Origin: Streptomyces pyxinae
Lineage (GTDB): Bacteria; Actinomycetota; Actinomycetes; Streptomycetales; Streptomycetaceae
Assembly (NCBI RefSeq): GCF_024756275.1
Contig: NZ_JANUGQ010000003.1
Location: forward strand, 310,001 to 374,000
Length of the DNA stretch: 64,000 nt
Direction of reading: 5' to 3'
The notes under the pieces are model-generated. The model ran no database searches. It saw only the letters and a list, made by a program, of their open reading frames with translations, and was not told where the DNA came from. The number at the start of each line of letters is the position of its first letter. Position 1 is the first letter of the stretch. Below are positions 52,325 to 59,408 of the stretch, one piece after another. The translations under genes and the position numbers were made by a program.

Positions 52325-54145
52325 CTACCCTTCGGTGTCCGTGTCCAGGCCCGCGAGGATCAGCGGGAGACGGGCGGTGGCGCCCTCGGTGAGCTTCACC
52401 GGGACGCCCCAGTCCTGCTGGTGCACATGGCAGGCGGGGTACTCGTTGGCCGGGTCGTCGTCGCAGGAGGCGGCCATCGCCGAGACGTGCAGCACGCCCT
52501 CGGGAACCGCCGGGTTCAGCGTCAGCTCGCGGGAGAGGTCCGTCTCGGTGCCCTCGCCGGCGGCGAGCAGCTCCGGCGGGGTGGCCGAGACCAGCAGCCG
52601 AGTGGAGGGGCCGTACCGCTCGTCCAGCTTCTGGCCGGCCGGGGCGCGGAAGATCACCTCCAGCCGGAGGGCGCCCGGGGCGACCTCGGTGGCCTGGCGC
52701 CGGGTGCGGTGGGCGACCGCCTCCACCCGGACCGCCTCCTCGGGCAGCCGGAGCCGGGTCAGCCGGTGCCGGGCGGACTCCACGACCACGATGTCCTCGC
52801 CCAGCAGCACGGCGTCACTGGGCTCCCGGAGGTCGGTGGCGAGGGTGGTGACCTCGTCGCTCGCCGGGTCGTAGCGGCGCAGGGCATGGTTGTAGGTGTC
52901 CGCGACCGCCACCGAGCCGTCCGGGAGGGCCGTCACGCCCAGCGGGTGCTGGAGGAGGGCCTGCCCGGCCGCGCCGTCCCGGTGGCCGAAGTCGAAGAGA
53001 CCGCTGCCGACGGCGGTGTGCACGGCACCCTCACCGTCCACGTACCGCAGCGCGCTGTTCTCGGAGTCGGCCACCCAGAGCCGGTCCTCGCCGGCCGTGG
53101 CGAGCCCGGAGGGCTGGGCGAACCACGCCTCCTCGCCGGGCCCGTCGACCAGGCCCTCGTTGGTGGTGCCCGCCGCCACCCGGACGGTGCCGGACTCGGG
53201 GTCGTACGCCCAGAGCTGGTGGACACCGGCCATGGCGATCCAGACCTCGCCCCGCCACCAGGCCACGTCCCACGGCGAGGAGAGCGCCACCTCGCGGGCC
53301 GGGCCCGAGGTCGGTGAACCCTGCCACCACTGGGCGCCGGTCCCGGCGACCGTGCTGGTCACCCCGGTGCCGGGGTCCAGCACCCGCAGGGCGTGGTTGA
53401 CGGTGTCCGCCACCACGACCCGGCCGTCCGGCAGCGCGGTGAGGCCCTGCGGCTCGTTGAAGGACGCCTCGCCGGGCCCGCCGTCGGTGAGGCCGCGCTC
53501 CCCGGAGCCGTACCGGCGGACCACGGTCTCGCCGTCCGGTTCCAGCTCGACCAGCTGGTGGCGGGTGGTGTCGGAGACCAGGAACCGGCCGTCGGCCAGC
53601 AGCAGCGCCTTGCCGGGGAAGCGGAGGTGGGTGGCGACCGGCTCGGGCGGGACGTACGGCCCGTCGCCGCGCCGCAGGGTGCCCTTGGCGGCGTGCTCGG
53701 TCTCCAGCTCCTCGACCAGCCGCTCGATGGCGGTGGCATGGCCCTCGCCCGCGTGCTGGGCGACCACATACCCCTCGGGGTCGATCACGACCAGCGTCGG
53801 CCAGGCGCGGACGGCGTACTGCTTCCAGGTGGCCAGCTCGGGGTCGTCCAGCACCGGGTGGTGCACCCCGTACCGCTCGACGGCGTCCACCACGGCCTGG
53901 TGCTCGGCCTCGTGCACGAACTTCGGCGAGTGGACGCCGATGATCACCACGGTGTCCCGGTGCTTCTCCTCCAGCTCCCGCAGCTCGTCCAGGACATGCA
54001 GACAGTTGATGCAGCAGAAGGTCCAGAAGTCGAGGATGACGATACGTCCCCGCAGGTCGGCGAGGGTGTACTGCTTACCGCCGGTATTGAGCCAGCCGCC
54101 CTTGCCGATCAGTTCGGGGGCCCGGACGCGCGCACGTGTAGCCAT
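52325..54145 (-). CDS. Thioredoxin-like NHL-repeat protein
   Basis: The 606-residue protein combines an N-terminal thioredoxin/TlpA-like domain (about residues 10-160) with a beta-propeller of NHL repeats (about 190-490) and a C-terminal beta domain. The redox site is FWTFCCINCLHVL, that is CINC with an additional preceding cysteine. NHL units show the FNEPQGLTALPDGRVVVADT pattern several times. No signal peptide is seen, so it is probably cytosolic, like animal NHLRC2, with which it shares domain order. The ATG was chosen at MATRARVRAPELIG; two upstream in-frame ATGs are possible. Confidence 0.9.
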   Translation of the reverse strand: MATRARVRAPELIGKGGWLNTGGKQYTLADLRGRIVILDFWTFCCINCLHVLDELRELEEKHRDTVVIIGVHSPKFVHEAEHQAVVDAVERYGVHHPVLDDPELATWKQYAVRAWPTLVVIDPEGYVVAQHAGEGHATAIERLVEELETEHAAKGTLRRGDGPYVPPEPVATHLRFPGKALLLADGRFLVSDTTRHQLVELEPDGETVVRRYGSGERGLTDGGPGEASFNEPQGLTALPDGRVVVADTVNHALRVLDPGTGVTSTVAGTGAQWWQGSPTSGPAREVALSSPWDVAWWRGEVWIAMAGVHQLWAYDPESGTVRVAAGTTNEGLVDGPGEEAWFAQPSGLATAGEDRLWVADSENSALRYVDGEGAVHTAVGSGLFDFGHRDGAAGQALLQHPLGVTALPDGSVAVADTYNHALRRYDPASDEVTTLATDLREPSDAVLLGEDIVVVESARHRLTRLRLPEEAVRVEAVAHRTRRQATEVAPGALRLEVIFRAPAGQKLDERYGPSTRLLVSATPPELLAAGEGTETDLSRELTLNPAVPEGVLHVSAMAASCDDDPANEYPACHVHQQDWGVPVKLTEGATARLPLILAGLDTDTEG

Positions 54146-54339
54146 GCCTCCATCCAACCTCATGGGGGCAGGTGCGCATTCCCGCCATGATCCGGGGCCG
54201 GAGGGAGTGGTTCCGGTTCGGCGGAGAGGTCCCGCGCGGCCTCGTTCATGCTTCAAGCTTGCCATTGGCCCATGAACACCGGATCACGGCCGTACGACGC
54301 CGTTGTCCTGCGCAGCTACGGGATCCGCTCCACCACGGA

Positions 54340-55038
54340 CTAGCCTCCTTGGAGGCCCCGGACGAACAGGGTTCCGGTGCGCCGACTACCGGGGGGTGGG
54401 GCAAGCACGGACGCTGATACGTCCACGAAGCCGTGTTCCTGGAGGATCAGCGCCCACACATCGGGTTCGTAGTCCCACCGCTTGACGACAGCGGGGTCTT
54501 CTTCGGGCCCGCGCGGGATGTACGACGCTTGGCAGCCGTAGCACCCTTCCACCGGGGGCCGCTGGGAGAAGGCGAACACGCCACCCGGCTTGAGGCTCGC
54601 GTGAACCATCGGCAGCAGCAGACCGGGATCGGTGAACCAGGTAGCGCCGAACACGCTGTAGACCGCATCGAAGATCGTGAACGTGTCTCCGAGGTAGGTG
54701 AGGGCGTCGGCCTGGTGGAGTTCCATCCCGTCCACGCCCGGCCACCGCTCGCGTGCCTTGTCGAGCTGCTTGGCGGAGAGGTCGATCCCGACGGACTTCA
54801 TGCCGAGCGTTGCGAGGTGAGCGGCGTTCCCTCCAGACCCGCACCCGAGATCGAGCACGCGGTCTTCCGGGTTGAGGTTGAGCACGTCGGCCCTGGGGCC
54901 GTGGTCCGGGTACTGGGTCCAGTTGAACCATGTGGTCTCGCCCTTGGCGTTGGCCTTCCGCCGCTGGGGCTTGCTCTGCGAGTAGGTGTCCCATGCGGTG
55001 CTGCGAGCGTCAGTCACTACCTGTCCGTTCTCGTTCAC
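54340..55038 (-). CDS. Class I SAM-dependent methyltransferase
   Basis: The 232-residue product has motif I VLDLGCGSGGNAAHLA at about residues 62-77, an acidic end of strand two (VGIDLS) and motif-III-like FDAVYSVFGATWF. The N-terminal block TTWFNWTQYPDHGPR precedes the SAM fold and probably shapes the substrate site. It contains CYGCQASY, an unusual pair of cysteines. The acceptor is unknown. It is last in an operon with the FWH/HH protein and the small peptide gene. A GTG at 55038 gives the longest product; another GTG seven codons later, after GGACAGG, is a credible start. Local DNA is less GC-rich than its surroundings. Confidence 0.85.
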   Translation of the reverse strand: MNENGQVVTDARSTAWDTYSQSKPQRRKANAKGETTWFNWTQYPDHGPRADVLNLNPEDRVLDLGCGSGGNAAHLATLGMKSVGIDLSAKQLDKARERWPGVDGMELHQADALTYLGDTFTIFDAVYSVFGATWFTDPGLLLPMVHASLKPGGVFAFSQRPPVEGCYGCQASYIPRGPEEDPAVVKRWDYEPDVWALILQEHGFVDVSASVLAPPPGSRRTGTLFVRGLQGG

Positions 55039-55043
55039 GGCGA

Positions 55044-55072
55044 CAGCCGCCCGGCACGATACCGGGCGGCTG
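55044..55072 (-). terminator. Perfect 11-bp hairpin between the FWH/HH gene and the methyltransferase gene
   Basis: CAGCCGCCCGG (55044-55054) pairs with CCGGGCGGCTG (55062-55072) around a seven-base loop. It ends only six bases before the methyltransferase start, so it may attenuate read-through or shield that start instead of ending the operon. Confidence 0.65.
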
Positions 55073-55091
55073 AAGCTCCCGTGGGTCAGTC

Positions 55092-55110
55092 GCTCCGCTT
55101 GAGTCGGAGC
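55092..55110 (-). terminator. Short hairpin directly after the FWH/HH gene stop
   Basis: GCTCCG and CGGAGC flank a seven-base loop and touch the stop codon. With the hairpin at 55044 it makes a double structure in a 70-base spacer. Confidence 0.4.
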
Positions 55111-55568
55111 TACTTGGCGACGGGGCTGTCGGAGCAGCCCGCGTAGCTCTGGGTGCAGTCGGCCACGCCGTCGATCGGCCAGAACTCCGGGTCCACGTCG
55201 AAGCCGGCCGATCGGATCATCTCGGCCGTCCGACGCATCGCGGCCCGGCCCTCGGCCGGGTTGTGGCCGCTGTCGCGGTCGGGGACGTGGTGGATGAACC
55301 CGCCGCCGAGCGCGTCGCAGAACTCGGCGTAGTGCTTGGTGTGGAGCAGGAGCGCGTGCCAGAAGAGGTCCACGCGAAGGCTGGGCGTGGCCCTCTCCGT
55401 GGTGTTCGCGGCGACGGCGAGGAAGGCCGCCACCTGGTTGACACCGCGCTCGCCCTGGTTGTCGGTCATCTCCGGCCAGGAGTCCTCGCGGACCATGGTG
55501 ATGAGGTCGGCCCTCAGTCCCGGAGTGATGAGGTCGTACACGGTCTTCGTCGGGTCGGTGATCGTCAC
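55110..55568 (-). CDS. Small protein with a DLFWH...HH signature (GRDP-like), unknown function
   Basis: The 152-residue product contains RVDLFWHALLLHTKHYAEFC followed by GGGFIHHVPD, resembling the metal-ligand-like DxxWHxxxLxTxxYxxFC...HHxP pattern of glycine-rich-domain (GRDP-like) proteins. Three or four conserved-looking His and one Cys could bind a metal. The C-terminus has a CTQSYAGCSDSP pair of cysteines. The GTG start is strongly supported by AGGAAGG seven bases upstream, which lies inside the preceding peptide gene. Start and stop overlap as GTGA, so the two proteins are made together. A role in modifying the small peptide is possible but unproven. Confidence 0.72.
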   Translation of the reverse strand: MTITDPTKTVYDLITPGLRADLITMVREDSWPEMTDNQGERGVNQVAAFLAVAANTTERATPSLRVDLFWHALLLHTKHYAEFCDALGGGFIHHVPDRDSGHNPAEGRAAMRRTAEMIRSAGFDVDPEFWPIDGVADCTQSYAGCSDSPVAK

Positions 55569-55732
55569 GTCTGTGCCTTCCTGGTCTGTGAGGAACATCG
55601 GGGGCACTTGCAGGGGGGCCAGGCGGCGGAGGCCATGGGGGTCAACGGCTTCTCAGCGCTGCTGCTGGGGTAGATCACCTCAGAGCCGAACGTCTGGCCG
55701 GAGTAGCGAGACACCCGCACGGTCATGGTCAT
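55565..55732 (-). CDS. 55-residue peptide with a CxCxxC tail, candidate precursor or metal-binding peptide
   Basis: The product starts MTMTVRVSRYSGQTFGSEVI, has a Ser/Pro middle (YPSSSAEKPLTPMASAAW) and ends PPCKCPRCSSQTRKAQT. The three cysteines in CKCPRC could bind metal or be sites of modification. A GGAAGG ribosome site six bases before the first ATG is among the best in the area. The stop overlaps the next gene's GTG. It is first in a three-gene operon facing a divergent HTH regulator. I do not recognise the family. A RiPP-type precursor is one reading, a small zinc-binding adaptor another. Confidence 0.65.
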   Translation of the reverse strand: MTMTVRVSRYSGQTFGSEVIYPSSSAEKPLTPMASAAWPPCKCPRCSSQTRKAQT

Positions 55733-55905
55733 CGTTGGCCTTCCGCTTACCCGGTCCGGTTGGTGAAGCGATGTTCCCGCCGCCGGTCGGTCCGAACGAC
55801 GACACTTCGGGCGTCGCCTGGGCGTCACTCAGTGGGGTGTCAATGACGCCCTCCAGGGCGTCAAACCGGTGTCATTGCATGGCTGTTCGGTCTAGCTTTG
55901 ACGTC
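55733..55905. promoter_or_regulatory. Divergent promoter with TGACGCCC-TCCA-GGGCGTCA palindrome
   Basis: A perfect 8-4-8 inverted repeat lies at 55844-55863. Half-site-like GGCGTCA and TGTCAATGACGCC/TGTCATTG sequences recur around it (55815-55880), suggesting several regulator positions. On the right, TAGCTT at 55893-55898 lies seven bases before the regulator ATG and fits a leaderless promoter. The palindrome stands about 30 bases upstream of that -10, where it could serve as operator for both directions. Confidence 0.6.
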
Positions 55906-56685
55906 ATGACGACGACCGCCGTGGTGCCGAACGATGTGCTGCGGGCCGTGCGTATCGGCCTGCGCTTGAGCCAAGACGACTTCGCCAGGGCGCTCCGCCG
56001 GGCAGGTGTGGAACTGGGGGAGCCGAACGAGGCTTCCAAGCGGCTGGTGCAGCGCTGGGAGTCCGGCACGAGCAAGACGCCTCGGGGCGTGTACGCCAGG
56101 GCCTTAGAACGAGTCACCGGCCGTCCGGTCGAGGCACTGGGGTTCGCCCTGCCGGTGCCGACGGCACGAGTCCACGCAGACGGGAAGGGAGGACATGACA
56201 TGGAAACCGCTACAACCGGTTTCGCATCTGCCGCTGTAGGCGCGCAGCCCGCCGCACAGGGGAGTGAGGAGACGTTTTCGGGGGTGTGGCTCAGCCGCTA
56301 CGAGTTCTTCTCTTCGAGCCGGGGCGACTCGTACGAGGGCAAGCACTACGTAGTGATCGTCCAGCACGGGAACCGGCTGACCGTTCAGAGTCTGCCCGGG
56401 GCGAGCAGCAACCCGGACAGCCCGCTCACGCTGGATCTCACTGTCGATCGCAACGTGGTCACGGGTACGTGGGTCGAGCAGACTGCCGCAGACGGCTACT
56501 ACAACGGGGCCCGCTACCACGGGGCCATCCAACTCCTGGTCGAGCCGACCGGACGGCGCATGGCCGGAAAGTGGGTCGGCTTCGGCAAGGACTTCGACGT
56601 GAATACCGGCCCCTGGGAACTGCGGCTGGTGGACCGGTCCACGAGCAAGGCGACGCTGGAGAGGTACAGCCAGCCGCCGGAGTGA
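55906..56685 (+). CDS. HTH (XRE-like) regulator fused to a beta-rich C-terminal domain; contains a TTA codon
   Basis: The 259-residue product has an XRE-like HTH at about residues 9-80 (RIGLRLSQDDFARALRRAG, then LVQRWESGTSKTPRGVYARAL). After a linker comes a beta-rich domain at about 120-255, beginning FSGVWLSRYEFFSSSRGDSY and including KHYVVIVQHGNRLTVQSLPG, NVVTGTWVEQ, YYNGARYHGAIQLLV, MAGKWVGFG and GPWELRLV. Its repeating G-x-W and Y-x-G pattern suggests a lipocalin- or beta-barrel-like ligand domain. Leu67 is encoded by TTA (56104-56106), so translation should depend on bldA tRNA. It probably controls the divergent peptide operon. An ATG nine codons upstream is an alternative. Confidence 0.82.
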   Translation: MTTTAVVPNDVLRAVRIGLRLSQDDFARALRRAGVELGEPNEASKRLVQRWESGTSKTPRGVYARALERVTGRPVEALGFALPVPTARVHADGKGGHDMETATTGFASAAVGAQPAAQGSEETFSGVWLSRYEFFSSSRGDSYEGKHYVVIVQHGNRLTVQSLPGASSNPDSPLTLDLTVDRNVVTGTWVEQTAADGYYNGARYHGAIQLLVEPTGRRMAGKWVGFGKDFDVNTGPWELRLVDRSTSKATLERYSQPPE

Positions 56686-57214
56686 TGCGTCAGGCAAGCC
56701 GAGAGGCGGCCCCGAGCAAGTGCCTGGCCCCGACCGGGGACGATTGGTCCGGACCTGAGTCGCCCGGGGCTAAGGCCGGTGTTATGGGTGGCTGACATTG
56801 GTGGGCGGGCGGGGAACCGTCCCATACTCCTGTCGACGGCAGGTTGACGGGTCACGAACAGCAAGTGGCCGCGGGTGTGACTCGTCCCGGCCGCCGTCGC
56901 ACGGCCGCCCCGGCAGCGGACGCAGGGGATCCGGCCGTCGGGGGGCCGTGCCGGCCGGCGGCCCCACCCCCCACCCTGCCGTCCCCCCCACCCTCACCCC
57001 CCCCGATTCCCCCCACCCCTCCGATCCCCCACACCCGCACACCCCGTGTTCCTCCACGGCGCCCCTGTTTCGCGCCGCCGCTCAAGAGGTGTCCCTGGCT
57101 GTCCGCGGCCGTGCACGGCTGCCCGGGCTCTCGCGCGCCTGCCCCCTCACCCCCCACCGCGCCCGGCCTCCCCGACGTCTGCCGGGCGCGCGGCACCACT
57201 GAAGGGAATCCCCC
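56686..57214. other. Spacer with a strand-biased C-rich tract, no gene seen
   Basis: 529 bases between the regulator and the protease gene. At about 56965-57050 the plus strand is almost purely C with scattered A and T (CCCCCCACC, CCCCCCCCGATTCCCCCCAC). The minus strand could therefore form G-quadruplexes. Upstream, CCCATACTCCTGTCGACGG at about 56820 holds a CATACT box. No credible gene was found on either strand. Confidence 0.6.
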
Positions 57215-57997
57215 ATGCGTCTGACCAGACCGCTGCTCGCCTCCGGGCTCGCCCTCGGCCTGGCGATCGCCGCGCCCGCCTTCGGCTCCACCGCCACCGC
57301 CGCGCCGGCCCCCATCGTCGGTGGCGGCCAGGCCACCTCCACGTACTCCTTCATGGGCTCGATCCAGGTCAACGGCGGTCACTACTGCGGGGCTTCGCTG
57401 GTCAGCCCGCAGTGGATGGTGACCGCGCTGCACTGTACGTACGGCCAGGGCGGCGCCCTGCCGGCCTCGGCGATGCGGGTACGGATCGGCTCCAACGACC
57501 ACCTCAGCGGCGGCACCCTGGCCGGAGTGAGCCAGATCGTCCGGCCCTCCAGCAGTTCCAGCACCACCGGCCAGGACATCGCCCTGCTCCGGCTGAGCGG
57601 CCAGGTCTCCAACACCCCGGTGCCGGTCACCTCGGCCACCCCGGCGGACAACTCGGCCACCCGGCTGCTCGGCTGGGGACAGACCTGCCCGCAGGCCGGC
57701 TGCTCCACCGGCGCCCCCCGCTACCTCAAGCAGCTCGACACCAAGATCCTGCGGGACTCCTCCTGCTCCGGCATGGTCAACAGCCGGGAGCTGTGCGTCT
57801 CCGGCACCACTTCCAACACCGCCTGCTACGGCGACTCCGGCGGCCCGGCCCTGGTCAACCGGAACGGCCGGCTCGAACTGGCCGGGGCCACCAGCCGCTC
57901 CGGCGACGGCAACTCCACCTGCGGGACCGGAAACGCGATCTACACCGATGTGGCGGCCTGGCGTTCCTGGATCCAGCAGTACACCGGGGCGCTGTAG
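57215..57997 (+). CDS. Secreted trypsin-like serine protease (S1)
   Basis: The 260-residue preproprotein has a signal peptide (residues 1-30: MRLTRPLLASGLALGLAIAA, cleavage near ATAA). The mature start is IVGG at residue 34, with almost no propeptide. The triad is H73 (TALHC, usually TAAHC), D121 (GQDIALL) and S208 (GDSGGP). Six or seven cysteines allow the usual disulfides. The residue six before the catalytic Ser region is T-A-C-Y, unlike the Asp of true trypsins, so primary specificity may not be for Arg/Lys. GAAGGG precedes the ATG by eight bases. Confidence 0.93.
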   Translation: MRLTRPLLASGLALGLAIAAPAFGSTATAAPAPIVGGGQATSTYSFMGSIQVNGGHYCGASLVSPQWMVTALHCTYGQGGALPASAMRVRIGSNDHLSGGTLAGVSQIVRPSSSSSTTGQDIALLRLSGQVSNTPVPVTSATPADNSATRLLGWGQTCPQAGCSTGAPRYLKQLDTKILRDSSCSGMVNSRELCVSGTTSNTACYGDSGGPALVNRNGRLELAGATSRSGDGNSTCGTGNAIYTDVAAWRSWIQQYTGAL

Positions 57998-58010
57998 GCC
58001 CTGTGGCGCC

Positions 58011-58047
58011 GGCCCCGGCCCGTCCCGGACCAGGGCGGGCCGGGGCC
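58011..58047 (+). terminator. Perfect 12-bp hairpin after the protease gene
   Basis: GGCCCCGGCCCG (58011-58022) pairs with CGGGCCGGGGCC (58036-58047), starting 14 bases after the stop. Confidence 0.75.
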
Positions 58048-58048
58048 C

Positions 58049-58136
58049 CGACTCCGGGCGGACCGGGAACACAGCCCCGGGCGGACCGGGAATCCGGCCC
58101 CGGGCGGACCGGGAACACGGACTCCGGGCGGGCCGA
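58049..58136. repeat. About 24-bp tandem repeat (CCCCGGGCGGACCGGGAA), 3.5 copies
   Basis: Copies of CCGGGCGGACCGGGAAYMCRG occur at roughly 24-base steps between the protease terminator and the LysR promoter. No coding content is seen. Confidence 0.65.
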
Positions 58137-58262
58137 TGAGCCGCGACGCCTCGGCCCCTCCGTGACCGGCCCTCCCGCGCACTGGCGTGCGGACCATGTG
58201 AACCATGCAGACCCTGCAATCCATGGACATGCCAGGCGCGGGAGGGCTACTCTCGGCCAGTC

Positions 58263-59297
58263 ATGGAGCTGGAACTGCGGCACCTCCGCATTCTGCTGGC
58301 GATCGCCGAAGCAGGCAGCCTGAGCCGGGCCGCCGCCGCCCTGATGCTGTCCCAGCCCGCGATGTCCACCCAGCTCCGGCGCATCGAGGCGTCCTTCGGC
58401 CGGCCCCTCTTCGAACGCACCGCGCGCGGAGTGGTGCCCACCCGCACCGGCGAGCTGGTGCTCGCCCACGCGCGGGACGCGGTGGCCAGCGCCGAACGGA
58501 TCCGCAACTGCCGTTCCAGCCCCGGCACCGGCCATGAGCCGGTCACCTTCGGCGGCACCCCGGGGCCGCTGCTCGGCCAGCTCACGCTGCATCTGCCCGG
58601 GGCGCTGAGCAATCCCGTGCACTTCACCCAGTTCTCCTCCACCGGTGAGGCGCTGGCGGCGGCGGCCGACCGCTCGGTGGACGCGGTCTGTCTGGTCGAC
58701 ATGGACGGCTTCGGCGCGGTACCGCCGGACGGGGTGTACCTCGATGTCATCGGGGTGGAGCCGGTGGCCGTGATGCTGCCCGCCGGACACCGGCTGGCCG
58801 GCCCGGAGAGCGCCGACCGTACCGGTGGCGCCGACCGTATCGACGGCGCTGACGGCATCGACGGCGCCGACCGTATCGACCGTACTGAAGGCGGGGAACG
58901 TGCCGACCGCACCGGATGTGTCGAGCTCGCGGAACTCGCCGGGGAGACCTGGCTGTTGCCGCCCGACGACCCCGGGTGCGACGACTACGGGGCGCTGGTG
59001 GACGCGTGCGCGGCGGCCGGTTTCGTCCCGCGCGTCTCACCGCACCGGCTCCAGGACGTCGGCCTGCTCTGCGATCTGATCGCCCAGGGTATGGGGATCA
59101 CCGTCGCCCAGGGCTCGGCCCGGCCCCGCGAGGGCGTGGCGCTGCGGCGGCTGACCGGCGACCCGATGCGCGCCCGCCATGTGCTGGTGGTCCACCGGGA
59201 CTCCCCACTGGCGCCCGCCCGGCCGCTGCTGACCCGGCTGGCCGAGGACGCCTTCCGGGCCCGCTGCCTGAGCGCGGGCCGGCAGCCGTCCCGGTGA
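58263..59297 (+). CDS. LysR-family regulator with a repetitive insert
   Basis: The 344-residue product has an N-terminal LysR HTH (LRHLRILLAIAEAGSLSRAA, MLSQPAMSTQLRRIEASFG, PLFERTARG) and a periplasmic-binding-like effector domain. Between its two subdomains, at about residues 183-207, is a low-complexity Asp/Arg/Gly/Ile insert made of DRIDGAD-type units, encoded by DNA with a 36-base period. It is probably a surface loop. TACTCT lies nine bases before the ATG, so the transcript has little or no leader. The target is unknown; it is not divergent from an obvious enzyme gene. Confidence 0.88.
   Translation: MELELRHLRILLAIAEAGSLSRAAAALMLSQPAMSTQLRRIEASFGRPLFERTARGVVPTRTGELVLAHARDAVASAERIRNCRSSPGTGHEPVTFGGTPGPLLGQLTLHLPGALSNPVHFTQFSSTGEALAAAADRSVDAVCLVDMDGFGAVPPDGVYLDVIGVEPVAVMLPAGHRLAGPESADRTGGADRIDGADGIDGADRIDRTEGGERADRTGCVELAELAGETWLLPPDDPGCDDYGALVDACAAAGFVPRVSPHRLQDVGLLCDLIAQGMGITVAQGSARPREGVALRRLTGDPMRARHVLVVHRDSPLAPARPLLTRLAEDAFRARCLSAGRQPSR
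58809..58885. repeat. In-gene tandem repeat (36-bp period) in the LysR gene
   Basis: GGCGCCGACCGTATCGAC occurs perfectly at 58827-58844 and 58863-58880, with related GACGGCATCGACGGC units between them. All units keep the reading frame. Confidence 0.75.
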
Positions 59298-59381
59298 GCG
59301 GTGAACGACGGCCGGCCGCCGGGGGCCCCGGTGACCGTCAGCCGTCCCGGTGAGCGGTGAACGACGGCCGGCCGCCGGGGG
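59283..59381. repeat. 43-bp perfect direct repeat spanning the LysR stop codon
   Basis: Identical 43-base copies lie at 59283-59325 and 59339-59381, 56 bases apart. The first copy holds the last codons and stop of the LysR gene. A CGGTGACCGT spacer separates them. This indicates a recent local duplication of the gene's 3' end. Confidence 0.88.
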
Positions 59382-59408
59382 GACGACCCCCGGGCCCGGC
59401 TCGGAGGT

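Noticed and set aside
54161..54249. A 29-codon frame (MNEAARDLSAEPEP...) upstream of the thioredoxin-NHL gene
   Set aside because: Only a weak GAAGC precedes it, it is in overlapping register with the NHL leader region and has no recognisable feature.
54340..56685. Integrated mobile element
   Set aside because: Composition differs, but no integrase, transposase, tRNA gene or flanking direct repeat was found, so only accessory status is suggested.
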